This document shows, in pieces, positions 1-6,480 of a DNA stretch of 7,233 nt. A model generated the notes under the pieces. It worked only from the letters and a program-made list of their open reading frames with translations, was not told where the DNA came from and searched no databases. Where the stretch lies: positions 1 to 7,233 of the forward strand of contig CACZTC010000199.1 in the NCBI GenBank assembly GCA_902784015.1, in the 5' to 3' direction. The stretch is from an uncultured Erysipelotrichaceae bacterium. Its GTDB lineage: Bacteria > Bacillota_I > Bacilli_A > Erysipelotrichales > Erysipelotrichaceae. The position numbers and the translations under genes are program-made. Positions within the stretch are counted from its first letter, which is position 1. Each line of letters starts with the position of its first letter.

Positions 1-656
1 ATGAATATACTAATTTTATCGATTCTTCTTTTGTGAAAATTATTAATGATGAAGATATTAGAGTTGAGATGCAATATCCTCTTTTAAAGATGGATAATGC
101 CACAAATAATTGTTGGTTAAGAGAAGAAGTATATTTGAAATTAAAAAAAGCCTCTTCATTATTACCTGAAGGTCTTCATTTTAAAATCTTAGATGCTTGG
201 AGACCTTTTGCTTTACAAGAAGAGCTTTATAATAAATATTCGCATATTATTCTTGATGATTTAGATGCTAATCTTAGCGAAAAAGAAAAAGAAAAAATAA
301 TAAGTAAATATATATCAATTCCTAATAAAGATATTATTTATGCACCTCCTCATACAACAGGCGGTGCTATCGATTTAACATTAATAGATGAAGATGGTAA
401 TGAATTAAATATGGGTACAGCTTTTGATGATTTTTCTGATAAAGCTCATACTGCTTATTATGAAAATGATCTTGATAATAAGATTCGTGATAATAGACGC
501 ATTCTTTATAATGCCATGATTAAAGCAGGCTTTACTAATTTACCTTCAGAGTGGTGGCATTATGATTATGGTGATAAATTCTGGGCCTATTATAAAAAGA
601 AACCAACATTATATAAAGGCATCTTTGAGGAGGATGATATAAATGGCAGAAAATAA
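1..656 (+). CDS. VanX-like D-alanyl-D-alanine dipeptidase (M15D), 5' end outside the window
   Basis: Zinc metallopeptidase predicted to cleave D-Ala-D-Ala, for peptidoglycan dipeptide recycling or turnover. Numbering from the GTG at 33, the VanX signature is complete: Arg57 in DAWRP (the VanX substrate arginine), zinc ligands His107 and Asp114 in the HTTGGAID block, catalytic Glu173 and third ligand His176 in EWWHY. The spacings H-x6-D and E-x2-H match VanX. I treat the gene as 5'-truncated. The frame stays open from base 3 to the GTG, the ten upstream codons read as plausible protein (EYTNFIDSSF), and no ribosome binding site precedes the GTG. From the GTG alone it has 207 residues, near the 202 of VanX, so a start there cannot be fully excluded. 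No signal peptide is visible in the part present. It overlaps the next gene by 14 nt. Family is secure; the exact substrate is inferred. Confidence 0.88.
   Translation, partial: EYTNFIDSSFVKIINDEDIRVEMQYPLLKMDNATNNCWLREEVYLKLKKASSLLPEGLHFKILDAWRPFALQEELYNKYSHIILDDLDANLSEKEKEKIISKYISIPNKDIIYAPPHTTGGAIDLTLIDEDGNELNMGTAFDDFSDKAHTAYYENDLDNKIRDNRRILYNAMIKAGFTNLPSEWWHYDYGDKFWAYYKKKPTLYKGIFEEDDINGRK
627..633 (+). promoter_or_regulatory. Strong ribosome binding site for the two-helix membrane protein gene
   Basis: GAGGAGG lies 9 nt before the ATG at 643 and inside the last codons of the dipeptidase gene. It fixes the start of the downstream gene and implies that both are translated from one mRNA. 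Confidence 0.8.
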
Positions 657-1803
657 GAAGAAGAATAAAGAAACTATTATCGGTACTGGTAAAGCAACAA
701 CCATTTTAATCTTGTCTTCTTTATTGATTATTGTTGTAGGATATTTTTATTTAGCTAATAAATATGATTATGATCTTGATTCATTAGTACATGATATTAT
801 TGGTAACCTCATTGGTGTCCTAGCTGCTTTCATCCTTTTTGACATTGTTTATAATAAATTAACTCAAGATGCTTATTCTAAAGATGTCTCTAAACAAATA
901 ACTAAGACCTTGATGGGTGATTCTGATACTTTAAATGTATTTACTGATGAAGATAAAAAATCATTTCTAGCCTCGACTGTTAGTTCAATTACTAAAGATG
1001 ATGATTGTACAGAAATGATCTTAGATAATATCAATAAATATGTTGATACCAAGAAGCTTTCAAGAATAAGAAAAAGCTTCCGCTATGTAATTACTTTGAC
1101 GCATCCTCTACCAAGAGAATATGATGAATTACCAGGCTCTCTTGATCAAGCTTATTATTTAATCCAAGAAAATTTAGAATTTGAATCAAAATATTATACT
1201 GATAACTTTGAAGGCTTATCTAATAAAGAAGTAAAAATAGGCTTTGCGTTTAATAAGAAAAGCTTGGATGGTGGCTTATTAGAAAGCCATAAAGAAGCAG
1301 ACTTTTCTAAATGTATCTTTAATGAAGATTTAAAAGTAACGCAAGATGCACTTCAATATCTTCAAGATGCTTTTGAAAAAGATAAACAACAATTCATAGA
1401 ATTATATGATAAATTATTCTCTTTCATCTTAAGAATTGATGGCCAATTAGGAGAATTAAAAGATATTAATTTCTATGAGGATGGCATGATTGCGACATAT
1501 TATGTTGATTATGATTGTAGTCTAAATGAGCATTCGGTAAAGATAATATTCCATATGCCTCGCTTATGGAATACTATCTTTGAAGTGACTCTAATAGATC
1601 CTACTAATAGTCCACAAATTACTTTTGATTATATGCCTAGCGAGATGAATGTTAGTGCTTATTCATATTTAAATAAAAATACTTCTTCTAACCAAGATGC
1701 TTTAGAAGATAAAAATGGCTTATTTGATATATCTATTAAAAATGAATGGATCTATCCAAAAAGCGGTGTTGTCTTCCATGTCAAAAAGAAAAATCTATCT
1801 TAA
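643..1803 (+). CDS. Two-helix membrane protein with a large cytoplasmic domain of unknown function
   Basis: I do not recognise a named family. The 386-residue product starts with a Lys-rich tail (KKKNK), then has a membrane helix at about 18-37, a short acidic loop (about 40-49) and a second helix at about 50-70 containing GNLIGVLAAFILFD. Positive charges before helix 1 and after helix 2 put both ends in the cytoplasm, leaving about 315 soluble residues inside. The soluble part looks mostly alpha-helical from 75 to 145 and mixed alpha/beta beyond, with a beta-rich stretch at about 298-342 (HSVKIIFHMPRLW and PQITFDYMPSEMNV). No ATPase, nuclease, kinase or peptidase motif is apparent. The start is supported by GAGGAGG 9 nt upstream. 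It overlaps the dipeptidase gene by 14 nt, so the two are probably co-expressed. A membrane-tethered sensor, adaptor or effector would fit the shape, but that is inference only. Confidence 0.85.
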   Translation: MAENKKKNKETIIGTGKATTILILSSLLIIVVGYFYLANKYDYDLDSLVHDIIGNLIGVLAAFILFDIVYNKLTQDAYSKDVSKQITKTLMGDSDTLNVFTDEDKKSFLASTVSSITKDDDCTEMILDNINKYVDTKKLSRIRKSFRYVITLTHPLPREYDELPGSLDQAYYLIQENLEFESKYYTDNFEGLSNKEVKIGFAFNKKSLDGGLLESHKEADFSKCIFNEDLKVTQDALQYLQDAFEKDKQQFIELYDKLFSFILRIDGQLGELKDINFYEDGMIATYYVDYDCSLNEHSVKIIFHMPRLWNTIFEVTLIDPTNSPQITFDYMPSEMNVSAYSYLNKNTSSNQDALEDKNGLFDISIKNEWIYPKSGVVFHVKKKNLS

Positions 1804-2597
1804 GACTTATTAATTCTTATTATTCCAACTTCTGAAGGATTATATAAACGAGGAAGATATCTTCTTCCTGTAGCTAAACCATTACTAATATAGATAAGCT
1901 TTTTATCTCTTTTATGTATGCCTGTGGCATATTTAGGGAATAGGCCTTGATCAGGGCCATAGATAGGTTTATTAATAAAAGGGATACGCCACTGACCACC
2001 ATGGGTATGGCCACAAATAACTAAATCAACATTACTTTGATCATATAATTCAATATAGTTAGGCCTATGTGAAATAAGAATATTATATTTTGATTCATCT
2101 ACTAGATTATTAACTAGCTTAGCTGCTTTAGATTCATCATCAATATCATGCCATACATCTTCTATACCAATGATTCTAATATCATCTAGATAATCTTCTT
2201 TTTCATTTCTTAATAATGATATGCCTAATTCTTTTACTTTATTTATTTCTTCATTTAAAGTAGCTATACGATATTCATGATTACCTAAGGTATAAAATAT
2301 TTTATAAGTCTTTAAGCTTTCTAATAATTTATAACTATTATTAATTCTTTCATTATTATCTAGGATATCTCCTGGCATAATAATAAAATCAATATTATTA
2401 TCCTTAATAATATTTATGATGACATCATAATTATTACCAAACATATAATTATGAAGATCAGAAATAATAGCTATAGTTATAGACTTTTTTATTTTTGAAG
2501 AGCTTAATTCATCTTCCCTAACTATAACTTCTTTATTTCTGCCAAAATAAATATATATAATTAATAAAATTAAACAAATAATTAATACTTTTAACAT
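1800..2597 (-). CDS. Membrane-anchored calcineurin-like metallophosphoesterase (YkuE/YaeI-type)
   Basis: Predicted two-metal phosphoesterase of 265 residues; the physiological substrate is unknown. All five family motifs appear in order: SDLH (D47, H49), GD (G76-D77), GNHE (N106, H107), H177 in SHRPN, and GHTHGGQ at 196-202 (H197, H199). The GHTHGGQ-x-RIP stretch and the C-terminal GLATGRRYLPRLYNPSEVGII pattern (about residues 240-260) are typical of the YkuE/YaeI branch. An N-terminal hydrophobic stretch (about 3-18) looks like an uncleaved anchor. There is no twin-arginine motif of the kind described for Bacillus YkuE, so Tat export is not supported. Whether the catalytic domain faces outward is undecided: positive charges flank both sides of the anchor. 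It lies 29 nt downstream of the MATE gene, with its own ribosome binding site. Its stop shares TTAA with the convergent gene. Confidence 0.92.
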   Translation of the reverse strand: MLKVLIICLILLIIYIYFGRNKEVIVREDELSSSKIKKSITIAIISDLHNYMFGNNYDVIINIIKDNNIDFIIMPGDILDNNERINNSYKLLESLKTYKIFYTLGNHEYRIATLNEEINKVKELGISLLRNEKEDYLDDIRIIGIEDVWHDIDDESKAAKLVNNLVDESKYNILISHRPNYIELYDQSNVDLVICGHTHGGQWRIPFINKPIYGPDQGLFPKYATGIHKRDKKLIYISNGLATGRRYLPRLYNPSEVGIIRINKS

Positions 2598-2605
2598 TTA
2601 TCTTT

Positions 2606-2610
2606 CTTCC
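2606..2610 (-). promoter_or_regulatory. Ribosome binding site of the phosphoesterase gene
   Basis: On the minus strand GGAAG lies 8 nt before the ATG at 2597, in the 29-nt gap after the MATE stop codon. I see no convincing promoter in this gap, so the gene is probably read from the MATE transcript. Confidence 0.55.
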
Positions 2611-2626
2611 GAAACTAATATTTATT

Positions 2627-4030
2627 CTAAGCTTTTTTAAGCCAACTATCACCTTTTAATCTTATCATCAATAATATTCCTGCCACACTATTATCTATAG
2701 CCATAGCTATCCAAGCTCCTTTTAAACCAATGCTTCTAGATAATATATAAGCTAATGTTAATCTAACTATCCACATACTACCTACATTAATGATGCCTGG
2801 AATTAAAGTATCACCCGCCCCTCTTAGAGCCCCTGTACTTACAATCGAAGCGGCAAATAAAGGTTCAATCAATAATTCTATTCTTAATACTTGTGCTCCT
2901 AATTCTTGGACTTCTTTGACTGGCGTTAAAAAGCTAAAGACATAAGGGCAAAAGAAATACATGATTAAGCCCATTAAAGACATAAATAATATAGCTAAAG
3001 ACAAAGTTAACCACGCAAAAGATTTAGCTGCATTTTTATTATGAGCACCAATTGATTGACCAACAATCGTAGTTGAAGCTGCACTTATGCCAAAGCCCGG
3101 CATATAACAAATAGATTCTGCAGTTACCGCAAAAGAGTGTGCGGCTATCGCAATTGTGCCAAGCGGCGCAATTATTCTCGTGCTTACAACTTGGGCTAAA
3201 GATAGACCAGAAGATTGTAAAGCCATCGGTATACTAATATGCATTGCTTTATTAATTATTTCTTTTTCTGGTAACCATCTATCTTTATTATTTTTTAATG
3301 CTAATTTATCAGATATATTTGTTGCATAATAAAAAGCTAAACCTCCTGCACATAAATAAGCTAAAGAAGTTCCAAGTTGCGCTCCTAATACACCTAAGCC
3401 TGCACCAAATATATATAATTCATGATTAAATAATAAGATTGTTCGACTTGGTAATATTAAAAAGAAATTAAATATAACATCTAAGATACACATAAGCGTC
3501 AAAAAGATTGAAGGTATTTTCATATTACCTGAGCACTGCAACATATTCATTGATAATGTTGACAACATTCTTATAGGAATAAATAAAGCGAAAACTAAAA
3601 AATAATTGGTCGCATTTTGCCATAAAATTTCTTCTGCATGTAACCATCTAGGTAATCTAAAAGATAAAAAAGATGCTATACATAAAAGAATAAAAGCTAT
3701 AAATAAAGCACTAAGAATAGATTGTTTGAAAATAGCTTTAGCTTTTGAATTATTACCTGCTCCTATGGCATGGGCAACTTGAACTGAAAAGCCAGAAGCA
3801 ACAGCCATCATGATGCCACCAAAAAGCCAAGTACTACTAGCTACTAAACCAATTGAGGCTGAAGAGCTAGCACCTAAAGAGCCTACCATAGCAGCATCAA
3901 TATATTGCATAATTATTTCTGAAATATGCGCCAAAATAGCAGGAAGACTTAATTTATATACAATGCTTATTTTTTCTTTTAAAGAGAAATGATAATCTTC
4001 TCTTAATTTACTAGATATATCTAAAGCCAT
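2627..4030 (-). CDS. MATE-family multidrug/metabolite efflux transporter
   Basis: Cation-coupled exporter of 467 residues with about 12 membrane helices in two homologous halves, in the normal size range. The first half has the helix-1 acidic residue Asp45 in YIDAAMVGSLG and the post-helix-2 loop GFSVQVAHAIGAGN (80-93). The second half repeats this architecture with ISIPMALQ and PGFGISAASTTIVGQSIGAHN (about 313-333), followed by the GALRGAGDT motif near 401-409. The substrate and coupling ion cannot be read from the sequence; drugs, organic cations or metabolites are all possible. The ATG at 4030 has no Shine-Dalgarno sequence; an extended -10 motif sits 8 nt upstream instead. The gene starts 19 nt after the stop of the DUF3267 gene and is followed after 29 nt by the phosphoesterase gene. 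The only stop codon in the window that is TAG ends this gene. Confidence 0.95.
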   Translation of the reverse strand: MALDISSKLREDYHFSLKEKISIVYKLSLPAILAHISEIIMQYIDAAMVGSLGASSSASIGLVASSTWLFGGIMMAVASGFSVQVAHAIGAGNNSKAKAIFKQSILSALFIAFILLCIASFLSFRLPRWLHAEEILWQNATNYFLVFALFIPIRMLSTLSMNMLQCSGNMKIPSIFLTLMCILDVIFNFFLILPSRTILLFNHELYIFGAGLGVLGAQLGTSLAYLCAGGLAFYYATNISDKLALKNNKDRWLPEKEIINKAMHISIPMALQSSGLSLAQVVSTRIIAPLGTIAIAAHSFAVTAESICYMPGFGISAASTTIVGQSIGAHNKNAAKSFAWLTLSLAILFMSLMGLIMYFFCPYVFSFLTPVKEVQELGAQVLRIELLIEPLFAASIVSTGALRGAGDTLIPGIINVGSMWIVRLTLAYILSRSIGLKGAWIAMAIDNSVAGILLMIRLKGDSWLKKA

Positions 4031-4038
4031 ATGGAATG

Positions 4039-4047
4039 ATTATACCA
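4039..4047 (-). promoter_or_regulatory. Candidate extended -10 promoter giving a leaderless MATE transcript
   Basis: Minus-strand TGGTATAAT is a perfect extended -10 (TGn plus TATAAT) ending 8 nt before the MATE ATG. Initiation at the usual distance would fall within about 1-3 nt of the start codon. No good -35 is present at 16-18 nt spacing; a TTGAAA at 4055-4060 is too close, with a 10-nt spacer. No Shine-Dalgarno sequence is present. It lies in the 19-nt gap after the DUF3267 gene. Confidence 0.5.
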
Positions 4048-4049
4048 AA

Positions 4050-4661
4050 TTACTTTTCAAAGATAATTAATCCACCCTTAGTAGGATGATCAAAGAATAA
4101 AGCATCTTTATTCACTTTTGTTTTAAAGATTAATAAAGCTATCAATATATCTCCTCCTGCTCCCATTATCATACTGAGGCTATATATAAATAACCATCCA
4201 TTATGTATAAAAATAGCGATTAAAGATGGAATAATTCCCAATATAATTAATGGCATTAATACTCCAACCATATATCCTTTCTTATTAAGTGCTTCTTTAC
4301 AACTACAATAAGGATTTAATGTTTTCCATAATATCCCAAAGGTAATACTTTTAAATTTATTTTTCGCAAAAATGCTCCAAATAAGCCCATGCAATAATTC
4401 ATGAATTACTATACTAAGCGCGAAAACTAAAAGAAAGAAAATATAATTAATTATAAATTTATTATCTATCACTATTTCACCACTCTTATTAAAAAAGAAA
4501 TATAAAAAAATAAAGAAGATAGATAATAAAAAGCCTAAAGCCATTCCTAATATATTAGCTTTTAGAGATTCTATTGTTAAATCTTTAACTTCATACCCTT
4601 CTTCTTTTAATAAACTAACTTCTTTTTCAAATATTTCTTGTCTTTCATTTTCTTTATTCAT
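4050..4661 (-). CDS. DUF3267-family membrane protein, putative zinc metalloprotease
   Basis: A 203-residue membrane protein of the DUF3267 type. A charged, cytoplasmic-looking N-terminus (1-33) is followed by hydrophobic helices at about 35-57, 69-90, 132-153 and 157-179. The zincin motif HELLH (H87, E88, H91) sits at the end of the second helix, as in intramembrane site-2-type peptidases. GAGGD at 167-171 supplies a possible third ligand, Asp171. Family-typical features are NPYCSCKEAL (117-126) and the C-terminal DHPTKGG block (191-197). Peptidase activity in this family is predicted from the motif, and I know of no firm substrate. The start has no ribosome binding site; it sits 8 nt after an extended -10 motif and downstream of a terminator, so it is probably first in its operon. 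No alternative Met occurs before residue 40, which lies within helix 1. Confidence 0.88.
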   Translation of the reverse strand: MNKENERQEIFEKEVSLLKEEGYEVKDLTIESLKANILGMALGFLLSIFFIFLYFFFNKSGEIVIDNKFIINYIFFLLVFALSIVIHELLHGLIWSIFAKNKFKSITFGILWKTLNPYCSCKEALNKKGYMVGVLMPLIILGIIPSLIAIFIHNGWLFIYSLSMIMGAGGDILIALLIFKTKVNKDALFFDHPTKGGLIIFEK

Positions 4662-4669
4662 AGATTAAT

Positions 4670-4678
4670 TTTATATCA
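4670..4678 (-). promoter_or_regulatory. Candidate extended -10 promoter giving a leaderless DUF3267 transcript
   Basis: Minus-strand TGATATAAA matches the extended -10 (TGn plus TATAAA) and ends 8 nt before the ATG at 4661. That spacing is the same as at the MATE gene. No Shine-Dalgarno sequence is present. A hexamer at -35 spacing falls in the upstream terminator stem and does not resemble TTGACA. Its position just after a terminator makes a promoter here necessary if the gene is expressed. Confidence 0.5.
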
Positions 4679-4684
4679 TTTATT

Positions 4685-4710
4685 TATAAAAGACGCTCCT
4701 TGAGCGTCTT
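4685..4710 (-). terminator. Rho-independent terminator of the ABC exporter/winged-helix operon
   Basis: Minus strand: AAGACGCTC (4710-4702), a 3-nt loop AAG, then GAGCGTCTT (4698-4690). This is a perfect 9-bp stem, GC-richer than its surroundings, running into a T-rich tail (the stem's final TT plus TTATAAAT). It begins 8 nt after the stop codon of the winged-helix gene. The + strand side lacks a T tract, so it acts in one direction. Confidence 0.88.
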
Positions 4711-4718
4711 AGTATTAA

Positions 4719-5006
4719 TTAAATTGTTGAAAAGCGATAGCCTCTACCCCATAAAGACTTTATATAAGAAGGCTTAGAAGGATTCTTTTCTATCTTCTCC
4801 CTTATATGTCTTAAATGAACAGCGATAATAGGCTCGCATGCGAATGGTTCACATTCCCAGATTGTTTCATATATTTCTTCAGAAGAGAATGTTTTATTAG
4901 GATTAGCCATTAATAATTCTAATATCTCATATTCCTTAGGTGTTAAATGGCTCTTTTTACCATTAGATAATACTGATCTTTCTTCACTATTTAATACTAA
5001 ACTCAT
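4719..5006 (-). CDS. Stand-alone OmpR/VanR-type winged-helix DNA-binding protein, no receiver domain
   Basis: A 95-residue protein consisting only of the C-terminal effector domain of OmpR-family response regulators. The domain runs from LTPKEYEILELL (21-32, first helix), through SSEEIYETIW (41-50, second helix) and IIAVHLRHIREKIE (60-73, recognition helix) to YIKSLWGRGYRF (81-92, the wing). The match to VanR-like domains is close, especially VHLRHIREKI and WGRGY. No phospho-acceptor receiver precedes it: the permease gene ends 1 nt before its ATG, and AAAGGAAA in the permease's last codons serves as ribosome binding site. It is thus a complete small gene, not a fragment of a longer regulator. 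Coupling to the ABC exporter suggests it controls that operon or a related stress response. How it senses a signal without a receiver is unknown. The terminator follows 8 nt after its stop. Confidence 0.9.
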   Translation of the reverse strand: MSLVLNSEERSVLSNGKKSHLTPKEYEILELLMANPNKTFSSEEIYETIWECEPFACEPIIAVHLRHIREKIEKNPSKPSYIKSLWGRGYRFSTI

Positions 5007-5007
5007 A

Positions 5008-6480
5008 TTAATTTCCTTTCTTTTTTAAATATTCCTCTAGTGTATATAATTCACCATCACTATAATCATCTATTTCCACATCTCCATATTTATCGATGAT
5101 TTTTAATTCATCTATTGTATAAGTATCATTAAGTGTATAACTATAATTCTTATCTGTTCTATTCCTATTATCTAGATGGGAAACATATAATTGCGAATAA
5201 TAATATTTGCTTTCTTTTTCCTCATTTGCGTAATATTCTTCTATTGCTTGATGTCTTTTAGCTTCAAATATATCTATAACTTCTTGATATTCTTTTAAAT
5301 TAGATGTTGGTATTTTGACATTTATACTAACATGAGTTTCTTCACCAAATAATTCCTCACCATAATAATATGCTTCATAAACAAGATTTTTACTTTCATC
5401 TAATCTATAATTCTCAGCCATTCCAAATGCTTTGGTTTTCCAGGATAGAGATGAGAATAATAATGTTAGAATTGTCGCTAGCGCAAAGAAGATTAAATAT
5501 ATTGGTTTAACACTTATCTTTCTTCTATATACAAATGTTGCCACAATATAGATGAATAATATAATCAAATAGAAGATAAATACATTTAAGAAACCACTTT
5601 GAACTGCCTCAAAAGATAATATTAATAAACATAGTAATGCATAGAAATGGATCACAAATGGATAAGCGAAGAATTCATTAGATACTTGTTCAGCTCTTTC
5701 TGTTTTTCTTAAAACGAAGTGTCTATATAATCCATAACAAGCTACAGCTCCTAAGATAAATGGTATAATTAGATATAGAATATTAATAATTCTGTTATAT
5801 TCACTATTATTAATATATTTATTTAATAAGGTACTAAAAGTAGATATACCCATTGATAAAGGTGATATATAGATAGCCAGATCAGCATCAAGCGCTCCGC
5901 CATAACCTGCTATCATTGTGGACATATAATTCCATAATGCGAAATATACGATTAAGGCTAAGCCTGTATAACTAGCTATCATCACAATACCATCGAAGGA
6001 ATTATTGGCGACAATGAATAATAAACTATTTATGCATATCATCGCTAATAAGAAGGCTGCTACATATAATAAGATAATTAAATAACCAATTATTGATATA
6101 TGCTTGAGCCCTAATATGATAAAGCCAATTAATGATGATATCAGGAAATAGCCAAAGGCTATCACGAAAGCGAATAAGATATTAGTTATTAATTGATCTT
6201 TTCTTTTCACTGGTAAAGCGAAATATAAGTCGACACTCTTTTTTGAATGCACAAAGGAGAATAAGATAACTGGTAAGATATATGTCAACATTACTGACAT
6301 CGCAAAACCAATGCCTAGGATTACCCCAAATAGAGAATTAATATAACTACTATCATTTATATTTGCATAAGTATTACCACTTATATATGGTGTTAGACAT
6401 ATAGCTAAATAAAGAATAAAGAAGAAAATAATGGCTACTTTACGATTCTTAAATAAGTAAGATAAATATTTAGTGTTCAT
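5008..6480 (-). CDS. ABC-2 type exporter permease with large C-terminal extracytoplasmic domain
   Basis: The 490-residue membrane subunit of the ABC exporter whose ATPase is encoded just upstream. Hydrophobic segments lie at about 14-34, 51-76, 98-124, 130-157, 162-184, 232-254, 272-292, 298-318 and 325-345. With the N-terminus inside, nine helices would place the final 145 residues (346-490) outside. The ALPVKRKDQL loop (88-97) resembles the cytoplasmic loop of Bacillota YtrC/D-like permeases. The C-terminal domain is acidic and rich in Tyr and Glu; I think it resembles DUF6449-type tails, but this is from memory. The substrate is unknown; related systems are linked to cell-wall stress or antimicrobial peptides. 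The ATG at 6480 has AGAGG 8 nt upstream (6489-6493). The gene overlaps the ATPase gene by 11 nt and ends 1 nt before the winged-helix gene. Confidence 0.87.
   Translation of the reverse strand: MNTKYLSYLFKNRKVAIIFFFILYLAICLTPYISGNTYANINDSSYINSLFGVILGIGFAMSVMLTYILPVILFSFVHSKKSVDLYFALPVKRKDQLITNILFAFVIAFGYFLISSLIGFIILGLKHISIIGYLIILLYVAAFLLAMICINSLLFIVANNSFDGIVMIASYTGLALIVYFALWNYMSTMIAGYGGALDADLAIYISPLSMGISTFSTLLNKYINNSEYNRIINILYLIIPFILGAVACYGLYRHFVLRKTERAEQVSNEFFAYPFVIHFYALLCLLILSFEAVQSGFLNVFIFYLIILFIYIVATFVYRRKISVKPIYLIFFALATILTLLFSSLSWKTKAFGMAENYRLDESKNLVYEAYYYGEELFGEETHVSINVKIPTSNLKEYQEVIDIFEAKRHQAIEEYYANEEKESKYYYSQLYVSHLDNRNRTDKNYSYTLNDTYTIDELKIIDKYGDVEIDDYSDGELYTLEEYLKKKGN
5012..5019 (-). 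promoter_or_regulatory. Ribosome binding site of the winged-helix gene inside the permease gene
   Basis: Minus-strand AAAGGAAA overlaps the last codons of the permease, with the permease stop TAA 1 nt before the ATG at 5006. The arrangement points to translational coupling. Confidence 0.65.

Noticed and set aside
1..36. ATG at base 1 opening a short hydrophobic reading frame (MNILILSILLL).
   Set aside because: It stops at TGA after 11 codons and overlaps the open dipeptidase frame; it is chance in AT-rich sequence.
1851..1869. Inverted repeat AGGAAGA-TATCT-TCTTCCT near the convergent gene ends, considered as a terminator.
   Set aside because: It lies inside the conserved RRYLPRLYNPS coding block of the phosphoesterase, has few G-C pairs, and no T tract follows on either strand.
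3100..3220. A slightly GC-richer stretch in the MATE gene, considered as a sign of horizontal transfer.
   Set aside because: It covers an Ala- and Gly-rich conserved membrane region, where GCN and GGN codons raise GC content; no repeats or mobile-element traces flank it.
3810..3992. A 60-codon + strand open frame.
   Set aside because: It lies entirely antisense to the well-supported MATE gene, has no ribosome binding site or recognisable domain, and is a shadow frame.
4055..4060. TTGAAA as a -35 box for the MATE promoter.
   Set aside because: The spacer to TATAAT is only 10 nt, far below the 16-18 nt needed, so the extended -10 is treated as acting alone.
1..5006. A vancomycin-resistance (van) cluster, suggested by a VanX-like dipeptidase and a VanR-like DNA-binding domain in one window.
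   Set aside because: No D-Ala-D-Lac ligase, VanH dehydrogenase, VanS kinase or receiver domain is present. The two genes are on opposite strands in different operons, and M15D dipeptidases are common without resistance.
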